64,000 bases of DNA from Gammaproteobacteria bacterium (GTDB taxonomy: Bacteria > Pseudomonadota > Gammaproteobacteria > Steroidobacterales > Steroidobacteraceae): NCBI GenBank assembly GCA_021323735.1, contig JAJPKM010000023.1, forward strand, positions 1 to 64,000. Direction: 5' to 3'. The notes beneath the pieces are model-generated. The model saw nothing but the letters and a program-made list of their open reading frames with translations, was not told the DNA's origin and ran no database searches. This document shows positions 1 to 8,786 of the stretch, piece by piece. The translations under genes were made by a program, and so were the position numbers. The stretch's first letter is position 1, and each line of letters starts with the position of its first letter.

Positions 1-1169
1 ACACCGGTGCGGGTGGCGAAGTAGGCTTGAACGTCGTTGCGGAAGTCGAAGTCCAGAACCAGCGACTCGCCGCTTGCAGATGGGAAGGTGAAACCGGCTG
101 CATCCAGGTCGATAACCGTCGCACCCGCCGCGGTGAGCGCGCCGACCGCTGCCTCGAAGGCATCCAACACGGGTTGCGGCGTCGGCACATCCGGGTCGAA
201 TCCATTCAGCCCCGCGCGCGTCAGGCCTAGGCGAGCGCCCTGCAGGCCTTTCGCATTCAGGAACTGGGTGTAATCGGTGGGGATGTTCGTCGGTCGGGCA
301 CGGCCCTTCCAACCCAAGGGTACGCTGCCGGTTGCAGCATCGCGGCCGTCGAAGGTCTGGCTTTGAATGACACCGAGTGCCGTTGCGGCATCGGCGACGG
401 TGCGCGCGATCGGACCCACCGTATCCTGCGTGTGTGAAATGGGCACGACGCCCGCGCGACTGGTGAGTCCGACCGTGGGTTTGATGCCGACGACGCCGTT
501 CGCGTTGGATGGACAGACGATACTGCCATCGGTTTCGCTGCCAAAGGCCAACACGGCAAAATTCGCTGACGCTCCGGCGCCAGAGCCGGAACTGGAACCG
601 CACGGGTTGCGGTTGATGCCGTAGGGATTGTTCGTCTGACCACCCCGGCCGGACCAGCCGCTGATGGATTCGAAGGAGCGAAAGTTCGCCCATTCGGACA
701 AGTTGGTCTTGCCGAGGATCACAGCACCGCCGGCGCGCAATTTTGCGGCGACAGTCGAATCGGTGAGGGCGGGCTGGCCGACGAGGGCGAACGATCCGGC
801 ACTGGTCTGCATTCGGTCCCCGGTATCGATATTGTCCTTGATCAGCACCGGGATGCCATGCAAAGGGCCCAGTATCTTGCCGTGCCTGCGCAAGTCGTCC
901 ATCTGCCGGGCGATCCTGATGGCATCGGGATTCAATTCAATCACGGCATTCACGCCAGGTCCGTCTTGGTCCAGCTCGAGGATGCGTTGCAAGTAGTAGT
1001 TGGTGAGCCGTTCTGAGGTGAGCGTCCCGGCGTTCATCTTAGCCTGAAGATCGGCGACCGTAGCTTCGTTGAATTGCGATGGAGCGGCGGAGATCGGGTT
1101 TGTGTTTTCGGCGATCGCCCAGCTCGATGCCAATAGAGTTCCAATCAAGGCAAACAAAATGCGTTCCAT
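1..1169 (-). CDS. Amidase (amidase-signature family), exported, partial
   Basis: Hydrolyses a C-N amide bond; the substrate cannot be told from sequence. About 389 codons are visible and the C-terminus lies beyond the left edge; family members are usually near 500 residues. The Ser-cisSer-Lys triad is readable: Lys111 in LIKDN, the GSSSGSG loop at about 191-197, and the nucleophile Ser216 in TDGSIVCPS. A signal peptide covers about residues 1-20 (hydrophobic LFALIGTLLASSWAIA, cleavage near AIA-EN), so the enzyme is probably periplasmic. The start at 1169 follows GGAGG (GGAGGCCGCTC-ATG). Family assignment is secure. Confidence 0.9.
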   Translation of the reverse strand, partial: MERILFALIGTLLASSWAIAENTNPISAAPSQFNEATVADLQAKMNAGTLTSERLTNYYLQRILELDQDGPGVNAVIELNPDAIRIARQMDDLRRHGKILGPLHGIPVLIKDNIDTGDRMQTSAGSFALVGQPALTDSTVAAKLRAGGAVILGKTNLSEWANFRSFESISGWSGRGGQTNNPYGINRNPCGSSSGSGAGASANFAVLAFGSETDGSIVCPSNANGVVGIKPTVGLTSRAGVVPISHTQDTVGPIARTVADAATALGVIQSQTFDGRDAATGSVPLGWKGRARPTNIPTDYTQFLNAKGLQGARLGLTRAGLNGFDPDVPTPQPVLDAFEAAVGALTAAGATVIDLDAAGFTFPSASGESLVLDFDFRNDVQAYFATRTG

Positions 1170-1417
1170 GAGCGGCCTCCCGGAAGAATTTATTCATTGT
1201 TGATTTGCTGTCCTCAAGAGCGCCTGACGATGGCGCTATCGCGGATCAGCAGCGGCGTGAGAGCTTGCCCCGGATTTTTTATGCCTGTCAATCGGCGCAG
1301 GAAAGATCGCGGCTTTCTCCTACAAAGCGAGAACGACGCATCCGCCACGAGGCGGAGCAGCAGTATTGATTTGTAATTTTTCTAACGCGTGTTAGCGTCG
1401 GCGACCCTTCGCGCCGA

Positions 1418-1972
1418 TCAGCGCTTCCAGAACCCTTGAGAGGGAATTCGGAATGCGTGGTTTAATCGAGACGAGGCGTTCTGCCACGCGATGATCATGG
1501 TCAGCTCGGCAATTGTGTCGTCGTCATAGTGTTGCTGCAACCGGCGGAATAGTGCGTCATCGACATCGCGGCTGGTGTCGGTAACCGCGTCGGCGTACTC
1601 AAGGGCGACCTTTTCCGCTTCGGTGAACAGCGTACTGCCTGCATACTCACCAAGCGCCTCAATCTTCTCTGCTGGCAGCCCGAGCCTGCTGCCCTTTGCC
1701 GCGTGCGCGTCCTGGCAGTATTCACAGCGGTTCCACCAGGCGACGCGACGATTCACCAATGCTCGAAGCGCGCCGGGCACCCGCGTGGCCTGCTCCTGAA
1801 GTGCCGCCCACATGGCATGTGCCGCGCGAAAGTAAGGTGGGTGCCGCGCATAGAACAGATAGGGAAACAGCGGGGCGCCGTAGGCGGTGCACTGTTCGTC
1901 CAACACGGCACGCAGGTCGGCTGCACAGCGTTCGACTGTCATCGGCGCGAGCCGCGTTCGTTTGTCCAGCAT
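1418..1972 (-). CDS. Carboxymuconolactone decarboxylase (CMD/AhpD-like) family protein
   Basis: A 184-residue all-helical CMD-family protein. The redox or decarboxylase signature CxxCxxxH is present as C83-E-Y-C86-Q-D-A-H90. The glutamate that AhpD proteins carry about 12 residues before the first Cys is Ala here (A71), so classical AhpD peroxidase chemistry is uncertain. Proteins annotated as peroxidase-related or as CMD are equally possible. It is transcribed away from a LysR gene starting 100 bases off, an arrangement that suggests the LysR protein controls it. Confidence 0.85.
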   Translation of the reverse strand: MLDKRTRLAPMTVERCAADLRAVLDEQCTAYGAPLFPYLFYARHPPYFRAAHAMWAALQEQATRVPGALRALVNRRVAWWNRCEYCQDAHAAKGSRLGLPAEKIEALGEYAGSTLFTEAEKVALEYADAVTDTSRDVDDALFRRLQQHYDDDTIAELTMIIAWQNASSRLNHAFRIPSQGFWKR

Positions 1973-2042
1973 TGAGCTATCTCCCGCAGGAGGAAGATAT
2001 CTCCGTCGATCACGGACAACAATCGATAAATGTTAAGCTATT

Positions 2043-2059
2043 TGTGAGTATCGCTCACA
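2043..2059. promoter_or_regulatory. Candidate LysR operator: perfect dyad TGTGAG-N5-CTCACA
   Basis: A perfect 6-base inverted repeat lies in the 99-base divergent intergenic region, 12 bases before the LysR start. LysR proteins classically bind interrupted dyads between divergent genes and repress themselves. The sequence also resembles a CRP half-site pair, but the spacing is 7 instead of 6. Site function is inference. Confidence 0.45.
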
Positions 2060-2071
2060 TGTGACACCGCG

Positions 2072-2986
2072 ATGGCATATCGACGACTCCCACCGCTGAA
2101 TGCTCTGCCCAGCTTTGAGGCGGCAGCGCGCCACCTAAGCTTTTCGAGGGCCGCAGAAGAGCTGCACGTGACGCACGGTGCGATCAGCCGCGCCGTGCGC
2201 CACCTCGAGGAACAGTTGGGCGTGCAGCTGATGACTCGGGGTACACGTTCGGTACGGCTGACTCCCGTTGGCTCCGTTTACGCTGCGGAGTTGCGTGAGA
2301 TTCTGGAACATCTTGCCTCATCCACCGCGGCAGCGAGCGGACAATCGCCAGGTATCGTGAACGTCAGCACGATCGATTCGTTCGCTGCCCGCTGGTTGAT
2401 GCCGCGGCTAGCACGCTTCCGGCATGAGCACGACGATGTTGATGTGAGGGTGGCGATATCGGAGAAGCTGGCCGACTTCGCCGGAGATGGGATCGATATC
2501 GCCATTCGCTGCGGCGGCGGAAGATATCCTGGACTTTCATCCGAACTGCTGATGCAGGAAGATCACTTCCCGGTCTGCAGCCCGAAGCTGCTCAAAGGCC
2601 GCCATCCGCTGCGTACGCCGGCGGACCTCATCCATCACACGCTGCTGCACGATGTCTTCGCCGTGAACTGGACAATGTGGCTGAGCAGCGCGGGAATTCG
2701 ACGAGTTGATCCGCGTCGTGGCCCGACGTTTCTCTCCTCAATCCATGCTATCCAGGCGGCGATTGAAGGCGAAGGTGTCGTGCTCGGCCGAAGCGCGCTC
2801 GTGGCCGATGAGCTGGCCTGTGGCCGGCTCATTCGACCGTTCAAGCTGAGTCTGCCGGCAGGTTTTGCCTACTACGTCGTCTGTCCAATGCGCATGTTGA
2901 AGCGGCCGGGCGTTAAGGCATTTCGTGACTGGCTCATCCGTGAGGCTCGCTCACAGGCCGACCAGCGCTTCGAAGCGTATAGTTGA
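2072..2986 (+). CDS. LysR-family transcriptional regulator (GcvA-like)
   Basis: A 304-residue regulator with an N-terminal winged helix-turn-helix (about residues 8-66, with FSRAAEELHVTHGAISRAVR as recognition region) and a C-terminal periplasmic-binding-like effector domain from about 93. The opening PPLNALPSFEAAARHLSFSRAA is of the GcvA/AmpR subgroup. No good Shine-Dalgarno precedes the ATG. It faces the CMD gene across a 99-base gap holding a perfect dyad, so autoregulation and control of that gene are likely. The effector is unknown. Confidence 0.9.
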   Translation: MAYRRLPPLNALPSFEAAARHLSFSRAAEELHVTHGAISRAVRHLEEQLGVQLMTRGTRSVRLTPVGSVYAAELREILEHLASSTAAASGQSPGIVNVSTIDSFAARWLMPRLARFRHEHDDVDVRVAISEKLADFAGDGIDIAIRCGGGRYPGLSSELLMQEDHFPVCSPKLLKGRHPLRTPADLIHHTLLHDVFAVNWTMWLSSAGIRRVDPRRGPTFLSSIHAIQAAIEGEGVVLGRSALVADELACGRLIRPFKLSLPAGFAYYVVCPMRMLKRPGVKAFRDWLIREARSQADQRFEAYS

Positions 2987-3038
2987 ACCGTTAACCGACT
3001 CGCCAAACCTCTCTCGTCTCGATTAGAAGGACCCGGCT

Positions 3039-4085
3039 TCAAGACTTCTGCCCGGCGTGAAGTTGGCGGAGCACTTCGTCCACTGCGTCGATGACCGCCT
3101 GGGGCTGATCCCCCTCAATATCGTGCCCGCTATGCTCAACCACACGATGCTCGCCGCGAGAAGAAAGATGCGCCAGAGCCTCGTGATGGGCGTACCACTG
3201 CTTTCTAAGGTCTCGCCCGAATGCTCCCTTCGGCCAATCCTGGTCGGGAGCGCGTGAAAGAACGACGAGCGGCTTATCTCCGAGGTTGAGGTGGTCGGCC
3301 CCGTCGTAGCGGTGCGTAAAGGATGACATTACCAAGGAAACATGAGTGCATTCATAGTCCGCGCTGAAAAAGCGCGGCCAGACTTTTCGAAGGGCGGCTG
3401 GTGCGCCGTCAGGCAAAGACAATGAGCAGGATTCGTATTCAGGATTGGACGGGTCGAGCTGCCCGTGCGCTGCCAGCAAAGCGCATTTCAGCGCTACCGG
3501 GCCCTCACCCTCAAACCCCAACCCTTTGAAGCTCGGCATATTTACTAGATCCAAAATCTGGCTCGCATAGCTGGTATCAAGCAGCACCATGCCTGCAACC
3601 TCCCGCGGCCACTTCTGCGCAAACACCCGCGCTTCCAAACCCCCGAAAGAGTGCCCTACCAGCACGTAAGGCCCCGGCACATTTGCCGCCTGGAGCGTTG
3701 CGTGCAGGTCGCTCACGACGTCGGCCATGATTTCAGGCTTGGACGCGGGGTCGCTGAATCCATAGCCGGCTCGATCGAAGGCGCAGACGCGCGTCCTATT
3801 CGCAATCTCAGGCTGGGTCTTGTCCCAGACGAACGACCAGTGCAAAAGGCCGGCCATCAGAATGACCGTTGGGCCGCCACTTCCGCTACAGCGCAGGTTA
3901 ATATGCCGGCCGCCGATATCGACTAGCTGACCCGGCTCGGCATAGGGCAGCAACCTCTGGTCCTCCACTATCGGCAGCGCCGGCTCGGCAAGAACGACAT
4001 CACCGATGGAAAGCACCAGGGCGCTCAGGATAAGGCGATGTGCGAAGGTGGGCACGACAAGCCATGAAATAGTTCTTCGGTGCAT
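3039..4085 (-). CDS. Alpha/beta hydrolase, exported
   Basis: A 348-residue alpha/beta hydrolase. The nucleophile elbow GHSFGG puts Ser at 146, and a catalytic His is likely in EHSGHDIEGDQP near the C-terminus; the acidic residue is probably in the DQDWP segment. The N-terminus (ILSALVLSIGDVVLAEP) is a signal peptide with cleavage near residue 33, pointing to the periplasm. It lies 87 bases downstream of the GlxA-type regulator on the same strand, so they may be co-transcribed. Substrate is unknown. Confidence 0.85.
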   Translation of the reverse strand: MHRRTISWLVVPTFAHRLILSALVLSIGDVVLAEPALPIVEDQRLLPYAEPGQLVDIGGRHINLRCSGSGGPTVILMAGLLHWSFVWDKTQPEIANRTRVCAFDRAGYGFSDPASKPEIMADVVSDLHATLQAANVPGPYVLVGHSFGGLEARVFAQKWPREVAGMVLLDTSYASQILDLVNMPSFKGLGFEGEGPVALKCALLAAHGQLDPSNPEYESCSLSLPDGAPAALRKVWPRFFSADYECTHVSLVMSSFTHRYDGADHLNLGDKPLVVLSRAPDQDWPKGAFGRDLRKQWYAHHEALAHLSSRGEHRVVEHSGHDIEGDQPQAVIDAVDEVLRQLHAGQKS

Positions 4086-4172
4086 ATATCTGAGACCTCG
4101 AGGTTTACGTGTCCCGGGGGGAAGACACCCGACGCCAGGGATGGCGCTAGAATGAGATGATAGCCGTGTGTC

Positions 4173-5150
4173 TCATGCCGCTTTGGACGAATTTGAAGAC
4201 CCTCCGCGGAATTCACGTCGATAGGTCGACGGCGAGGTCTTGAGCGCGTCGCCAAAGTGCTGACGCATCGACAACGCAGAGCCGAACCCGGCACGAACCG
4301 CGATGAGCTCAATTGATTGATCGCTGGTTTCCAGCAGGCGCTGAGCCAAGGTCAAGCGTTGTCCAAGTAGCCATTGCCCAACGGTAGTGCCGGTTAGCTT
4401 GCGGAAGTGTCGAGTGAAAGTACGGCGGCTCATGAGCGCCCTTGCGGCGAGCGAGTCGAGGCTGTGCAACTGATCGAGGTGGCTCGTGGCCCAGCTCAAC
4501 GCGCGAGTCAGCGGAGTATCATTGGCCCTCGTCATCACGGGTTGCTCTATGTATTGCGCTTGTCCGCCCTGTCGGTGCGGGGGCACTACCAGCATGCGGG
4601 CGATGCGATTGCTTGCCTCGGCGCCATATTGCTTGCGCACGACGTGCAGACAACAATCAATGCCGGCCGCAGTACCCGCTGACGTGATCACATCACCTTC
4701 ATCGACGTACAATACGGCAGGATCGAGCTTTACCCCAGGAAAGCGCTGCGCGAAAAGTTTCGTCCAGCGCCAGTGGGTTGTGGCGCGGCGACCATCGAGC
4801 AAACCCGCTTCGGCAAGCACATACGCCCCGAGACAGAGACCTACGATCAGAGCGCCACGTTTGTGCGCTCGCCGCAACGCCGCGAGAAGTGACGCCGGCG
4901 CCGGCTCGTGCGGATCGCGCCACGACGGAATTACCACAATCTGCGCTCGCGCGAAATCGCCCAATCCGTACGGGGTGCCAATGGTGAAGCCGGCTCGGCT
5001 ATGCAGCTCGCCAGGCTCAACGGCGCACACCCTTACGTCGAACAGAGGCTGTTCGGCACCAGCCCGCTCGCCAAACACCGCGCACGGCACAGACAGATGA
5101 AACGGAAGGATTTCCTGGAAGGCCGCAATTGCTACACGTGTTTTGGCCAT
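4173..5150 (-). CDS. GlxA-type transcriptional regulator (DJ-1/PfpI domain plus AraC HTH)
   Basis: The N-terminal two thirds form a class I glutamine amidotransferase-like (DJ-1/PfpI) domain with the GLCLGAYVLAEAGLLDG elbow. The C-terminus is an AraC-type double HTH (MSRRTFTRHFRKLTG, then a second helix set with the AGFGSALSMRQHF core). I chose the ATG at 5150 (MAKTRVAIAAF), which has GGAG nine bases upstream; a TTG at 5165 is the alternative. It is divergent from an isochorismatase-family hydrolase 133 bases away, a common pairing for GlxA regulators, and is followed by an alpha/beta hydrolase. Confidence 0.88.
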   Translation of the reverse strand: MAKTRVAIAAFQEILPFHLSVPCAVFGERAGAEQPLFDVRVCAVEPGELHSRAGFTIGTPYGLGDFARAQIVVIPSWRDPHEPAPASLLAALRRAHKRGALIVGLCLGAYVLAEAGLLDGRRATTHWRWTKLFAQRFPGVKLDPAVLYVDEGDVITSAGTAAGIDCCLHVVRKQYGAEASNRIARMLVVPPHRQGGQAQYIEQPVMTRANDTPLTRALSWATSHLDQLHSLDSLAARALMSRRTFTRHFRKLTGTTVGQWLLGQRLTLAQRLLETSDQSIELIAVRAGFGSALSMRQHFGDALKTSPSTYRREFRGGSSNSSKAA

Positions 5151-5282
5151 ATCTGCGCTCTCCAACAGGTGGCCCGATTATAACTATTATTGTCGCTCAG
5201 GTCACTGGTGCCGACGGCTGCAAAGGCGAATCATTCGCCGATCGGAGCGATACCGTTCCACATCAACCATAGGAGACGCTTC

Positions 5283-5933
5283 ATGACAGAAATCCGGATC
5301 CCGCGACGCGCATTGATCGTAGTCGACGTGCAGAATGAATATGTAACGGGTGGTTTACGCATCGAATACCCACCCGTGGAAGAGTCACTGCGCAACATTG
5401 GCGTGGCGATGGACGCAGCCGCCGCAGCCGGCATTCCGGTCATTGTCGTGCAGCAGATGGGCCCTGTCGACGCGCCGTTGTTTGCCGCCGGCTCCCACGG
5501 CTGGGAGCTGCACCCGGTGATCACGAGCCGCTCACGCAACCACCATCTACCGAAGAAGTTGCCGAGCGCGTTTGCCGGCACCAATCTCGGCGACTGACTG
5601 AAAGAGCACGACATCGATACGTTGACCGTCGTCGGTTACATGACCCACAACTGTGACGACACGACCATCAAACACGCCGTCGATGCCGGGCTGCGGGTGG
5701 AGTTTCTGATGGATGCTTCGGGCAGCGTGTCCTACGCGAACCGGGCCGGATTCGCCGGCGCCGAGGAGATTCATCGAGTGTTCAGCGTGGTCCAGCAGTC
5801 ACGATTCGCAATCGTGGTAACCACCGCAGAGTGGCTCGAGTGTGTCGCCAAAGCGACCATCTTCGAACGAGGCAGCATCCACTCTTCACATCTGCAGGCG
5901 CAGAGTGTGATCGCACGGCGAACTGCCGCATAG
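5283..5933 (+). pseudogene. Isochorismatase-family cysteine hydrolase, interrupted by an in-frame TGA
   Basis: Isochorismatase-like hydrolases use an Asp-Lys-Cys triad. The Asp lies in VVDVQNEY, the Lys in LPKKLPSAF, and the Cys in GYMTHNCDD. After codon 104 (GTNLGD) there is TGA at 5595-5597, and the same frame continues LKEHDIDTLTVV to a TAG at 5931. Relatives carry Trp at this point, so one TGG-to-TGA change explains it. The truncated product lacks the catalytic Cys. The start ATG at 5283 follows AGGAGACGCTTC. It is divergent from the GlxA-type regulator. Sequencing error is the main alternative to real inactivation. Confidence 0.85.
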
Positions 5934-6066
5934 CCTCTGCCGGTAAGGACACTCCGCCGCGCGATGATTGGCAAGCCGTGCGCGTTCCCAAAGTGGAACA
6001 ATCGTGCGGCGCGCCGTAAGATGATCGTGGAAATTGGATCCACGTGCGTCCTTGGAGAAATCTGCC

Positions 6067-6771
6067 ATGACCCTACTCGCTACCGCCACATCCCGGTCAC
6101 ACGCAATCACGATCCTGGCACTACTACTTAGCCTGCCCGTCGTGGCTCTCGGCGCCGAACCGGCCGCGCCGCCACCCATGCCGACGCCGTCGATGCCTCC
6201 CGCCGGCGACTATCACCTGGATAAATCGCATGCGAGCCTGGTCATGCGCGTGAGCCATCTCGGGTTCTCGACTTACACCACCCGATTCAGCCGCTTCGAC
6301 TCGGAACTCACCTTCGATCCCAATCAAATCGCCTCCTCGAAGGTCTCGACGACGATTGATGCCGACTCCTTCGAAATGGACGGCGCACCGTCGATGTGCC
6401 TCGACATCATGAAGGGCGAGCAAATGCTCAATATCAAGCAATTCCCCAAAATTCTGTTCAAATCCGAAAAGGTGCGGATGACGGGGGCCAAATCCATGGA
6501 AATTACGGGCGCGTTCACGCTGCACGGGGTCACCCGACCCATGGTGCTCAAGGCCTCCTACAACGGCGGCTACGCCGGCATGCCCAAGATGGATCCGCAG
6601 GCGCGGATCGGATTCTCGGCGCACGGGCAATTCAAGCGCTCGGATTTCGGCATCAAATTTGGCGTGCCCGCCCCCGGCACGACGATGGGTGTAGGCGATT
6701 TGGTGGATTTCTCGATCGAGGCGGAATTCGTGGGACCGCCCCTCGCGGCTGTGGCCGGCGGCGGCCAATGA
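6067..6771 (+). CDS. YceI family periplasmic protein
   Basis: A lipocalin-like YceI protein of 234 residues. Members bind isoprenoid or other amphipathic ligands in the periplasm. Typical features are the opening YHLDKSHASLVMRVSHLGFS, the TFDPNQIASSKV strand and the TGAFTLHGVTRPM segment. A signal peptide (ITILALLLSLPVVALG-AE) covers about the first 30 residues. The ATG at 6067 has GGAG nine bases upstream; an in-frame TTG at 6034 is less likely. It is convergent with the PanE-like gene. The ligand is unknown. Confidence 0.9.
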   Translation: MTLLATATSRSHAITILALLLSLPVVALGAEPAAPPPMPTPSMPPAGDYHLDKSHASLVMRVSHLGFSTYTTRFSRFDSELTFDPNQIASSKVSTTIDADSFEMDGAPSMCLDIMKGEQMLNIKQFPKILFKSEKVRMTGAKSMEITGAFTLHGVTRPMVLKASYNGGYAGMPKMDPQARIGFSAHGQFKRSDFGIKFGVPAPGTTMGVGDLVDFSIEAEFVGPPLAAVAGGGQ

Positions 6772-6879
6772 TTTGAGCCGTAGATCAGTTGCCTCATCTC
6801 CTACGGTCCGTTTCAGGTCGGCCACTGACCGTCATTCAAGGGACATGAATGCTCGCCAGATAACGGACACCCGCCCGCA

Positions 6880-7833
6880 TCACGACGCTGGGGTAGCCTC
6901 GCGCCTGGCTCTGGCCTCGTAGGCTCTCAAGTGCGCATAGGCCGTGGCGAGCAGCGGTGCGGGCACGGTATTCGGCGCGCGCCTGAGCAGATCGCCGACG
7001 ATGTGATCCGCTTCGATACGGCCACCCTGCTCGATATCGCGCAGCATGGACGCCGTGAACGGCGAGCCCGGCGCGGTGAGAACTGAGACGCCCGCACGCA
7101 ACGCCGCTTCTCGCGGCGCGAAACCATTGGCGGCGGCAATGGCCCCGCATTCCTCGAGCAACCCCAATGGAATATTCAGCGCGCCGGCAGTCACGATGTC
7201 CCCTACGGTCGCGCGCATGAGGCTGGTGGTTGCCGCGGCCGCGGCGATGAACACCCATTTCTCCCACATCTCGTGCAAGATGGCGGCGCTCAAATGCGCA
7301 TCGAAACCAGATACCTGCAAAAGGCCGGCGATATCCTCGATACGAATCGCTGCACCGCTGGCACGCGCGCCGAACGCCAGGGCATTGAAAGTGCCTAACT
7401 GACGGATGCGTCCATCCCCATCCAGGGTTGACGAAATGCGTGCCAAGCCGCCGAGGACCCGCTGCGCACCGAAGCGTGCGTCGAGGACATCAAGATGCCG
7501 CAGGCCGTTGAGCAGCGGCAGGACGGCCGAGTCAGGGCCTACCGCTGCTGCAAAATCATCGATCGAAGCTTCAAGATCGTAGGACTTGCTGCTGAGAATG
7601 ATGAGGTCGTAGAAATCACGAAGGCTTTCTGCACTGACCAAGGGTGGCGTCGGCAGATTCAGATCGCCCAATGGGCTCATCACCACGAGACCCTGTCGGC
7701 GCAGCTGCTCTGCCCTGCGGGGCCTCACGAGGAAGGTGACATTCCGGCCTGCCGCCATGAGCCTCGCACCGAAATAGCCGCCGATGGCGCCGGCACCGAC
7801 GATGAGAACTCTCATCTCCCGACTTCCGCTCAT
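6880..7833 (-). CDS. 2-dehydropantoate 2-reductase family protein (PanE/ApbA-like)
   Basis: A 317-residue NAD(P)-dependent reductase of the ketopantoate reductase family. The Rossmann loop GAGAIGGYFGARL is at about 11-23, and the helical C-terminal domain carries the expected Lys in LHEMWEKWVFIAAAAA. True PanE reduces ketopantoate in pantothenate synthesis, but many paralogues act on other 2-keto acids. Its ATG overlaps the TGA of the upstream gnd gene (ATGA, 7830-7833), so the two are translationally coupled. A second Met six residues in (7815) is also possible. Confidence 0.85.
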   Translation of the reverse strand: MSGSREMRVLIVGAGAIGGYFGARLMAAGRNVTFLVRPRRAEQLRRQGLVVMSPLGDLNLPTPPLVSAESLRDFYDLIILSSKSYDLEASIDDFAAAVGPDSAVLPLLNGLRHLDVLDARFGAQRVLGGLARISSTLDGDGRIRQLGTFNALAFGARASGAAIRIEDIAGLLQVSGFDAHLSAAILHEMWEKWVFIAAAAATTSLMRATVGDIVTAGALNIPLGLLEECGAIAAANGFAPREAALRAGVSVLTAPGSPFTASMLRDIEQGGRIEADHIVGDLLRRAPNTVPAPLLATAYAHLRAYEARARREATPAS

Positions 7834-8735
7834 TCTTTCTTGATTTCGTGCCCGCCGAACTGGTTACGCATCGCCGCAAGAAGCTTGTCGGAGAAGGAAT
7901 CCTTGTCGCGGGAGCGCAGCCGCTCGAGCAGCGACAGCGTGATGACCGGAGCCGAAACGCCCAATTCGATGGCGTCGGCAACGGTCCAACGGCCTTCTCC
8001 GGAATCGGCAACATAGGGCGCGATGCCCTTCAGCGTCGGATTCTTCTCCAGCGCATCGGCCGTGAGATCCAACAGCCACGAGCGCACGACGCTGCCGTAA
8101 CGCCAGATCTCGGCGATTTGATGCAAGTCGAGATTGAATTCGCTCTTGTGCTGGAGAATCGACAGGCCCTCGGCGTACGCCTGCATCAATCCATACTCGA
8201 TGCCGTTGTGGACCATCTTGGTGTAGTGGCCCGAGCCCACGGGCCCGACGCGGCCCCAGCCCCGATCCTTGGCCGGTGCCAGCGCTTCGAAGATCGAACG
8301 CAGACGCTCCACCACGGCCGCGTCGCCGCCGATCATCAGGCTGTAACCCTCGGCCAACCCCCAGATGCCGCCGCTGGTACCAGAATCGACATACTGAATC
8401 TTATGCTGGGCCGCCGCTGCGGCGCGGCGCTGGGTGTCCCGGTAGTTGGAATTGCCGCCGTCGATGATGGTGTCGCCCGCGCTCAGCAACGGCAGGAGAG
8501 CGTTGACGGTACCGTCGGTGATTTCTCCAGCCGGCACCATCAGCCATAGGACACGCGGCATCTTCAGCTTCGCGACCAGCTGCGGAAGCGATGCCGCGGT
8601 GGCCGCGCCGGCCTTCTCCAGTAATGCGCGCGCCCCTTCAGCCGGGTCGTAGCCCACGATCGTATGTCCGCCGCGCATCAACCGCTGCGCCATATTGGCA
8701 CCCATGCGGCCCAAACCAATCATTGCGATTTCCAT
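7830..8735 (-). CDS. gnd: 6-phosphogluconate dehydrogenase, decarboxylating (short form)
   Basis: Oxidises 6-phosphogluconate to ribulose 5-phosphate and CO2 in the pentose phosphate pathway. It is about 301 residues, the length of the short GntZ/YqeC-type enzyme rather than the 470-residue long form. Readable features are the NAD(P) loop MIGLGRMGANMAQRL, the GGNSNYRDTQRR segment, and the substrate-binding MVHNGIEYGLMQAYAEG. ATG 8735 (MEIAMIG) matches the family start; ATG 8741 and TTG 8744 are close alternatives. It is followed by the panE-like gene (4-base overlap) and preceded by a lactonase gene of the same pathway. Confidence 0.9.
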   Translation of the reverse strand: MEIAMIGLGRMGANMAQRLMRGGHTIVGYDPAEGARALLEKAGAATAASLPQLVAKLKMPRVLWLMVPAGEITDGTVNALLPLLSAGDTIIDGGNSNYRDTQRRAAAAAQHKIQYVDSGTSGGIWGLAEGYSLMIGGDAAVVERLRSIFEALAPAKDRGWGRVGPVGSGHYTKMVHNGIEYGLMQAYAEGLSILQHKSEFNLDLHQIAEIWRYGSVVRSWLLDLTADALEKNPTLKGIAPYVADSGEGRWTVADAIELGVSAPVITLSLLERLRSRDKDSFSDKLLAAMRNQFGGHEIKKE

Positions 8736-8786
8736 AGGCATCAACCCAAGATCGCGCGAGCGCGTTGGCGGTCAGTATATCGCGGA

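Noticed and set aside
2043-2059. CRP-binding site reading of the TGTGA...TCACA dyad
   Set aside because: Spacing between half-sites is seven bases instead of six, and position fits a LysR operator better.
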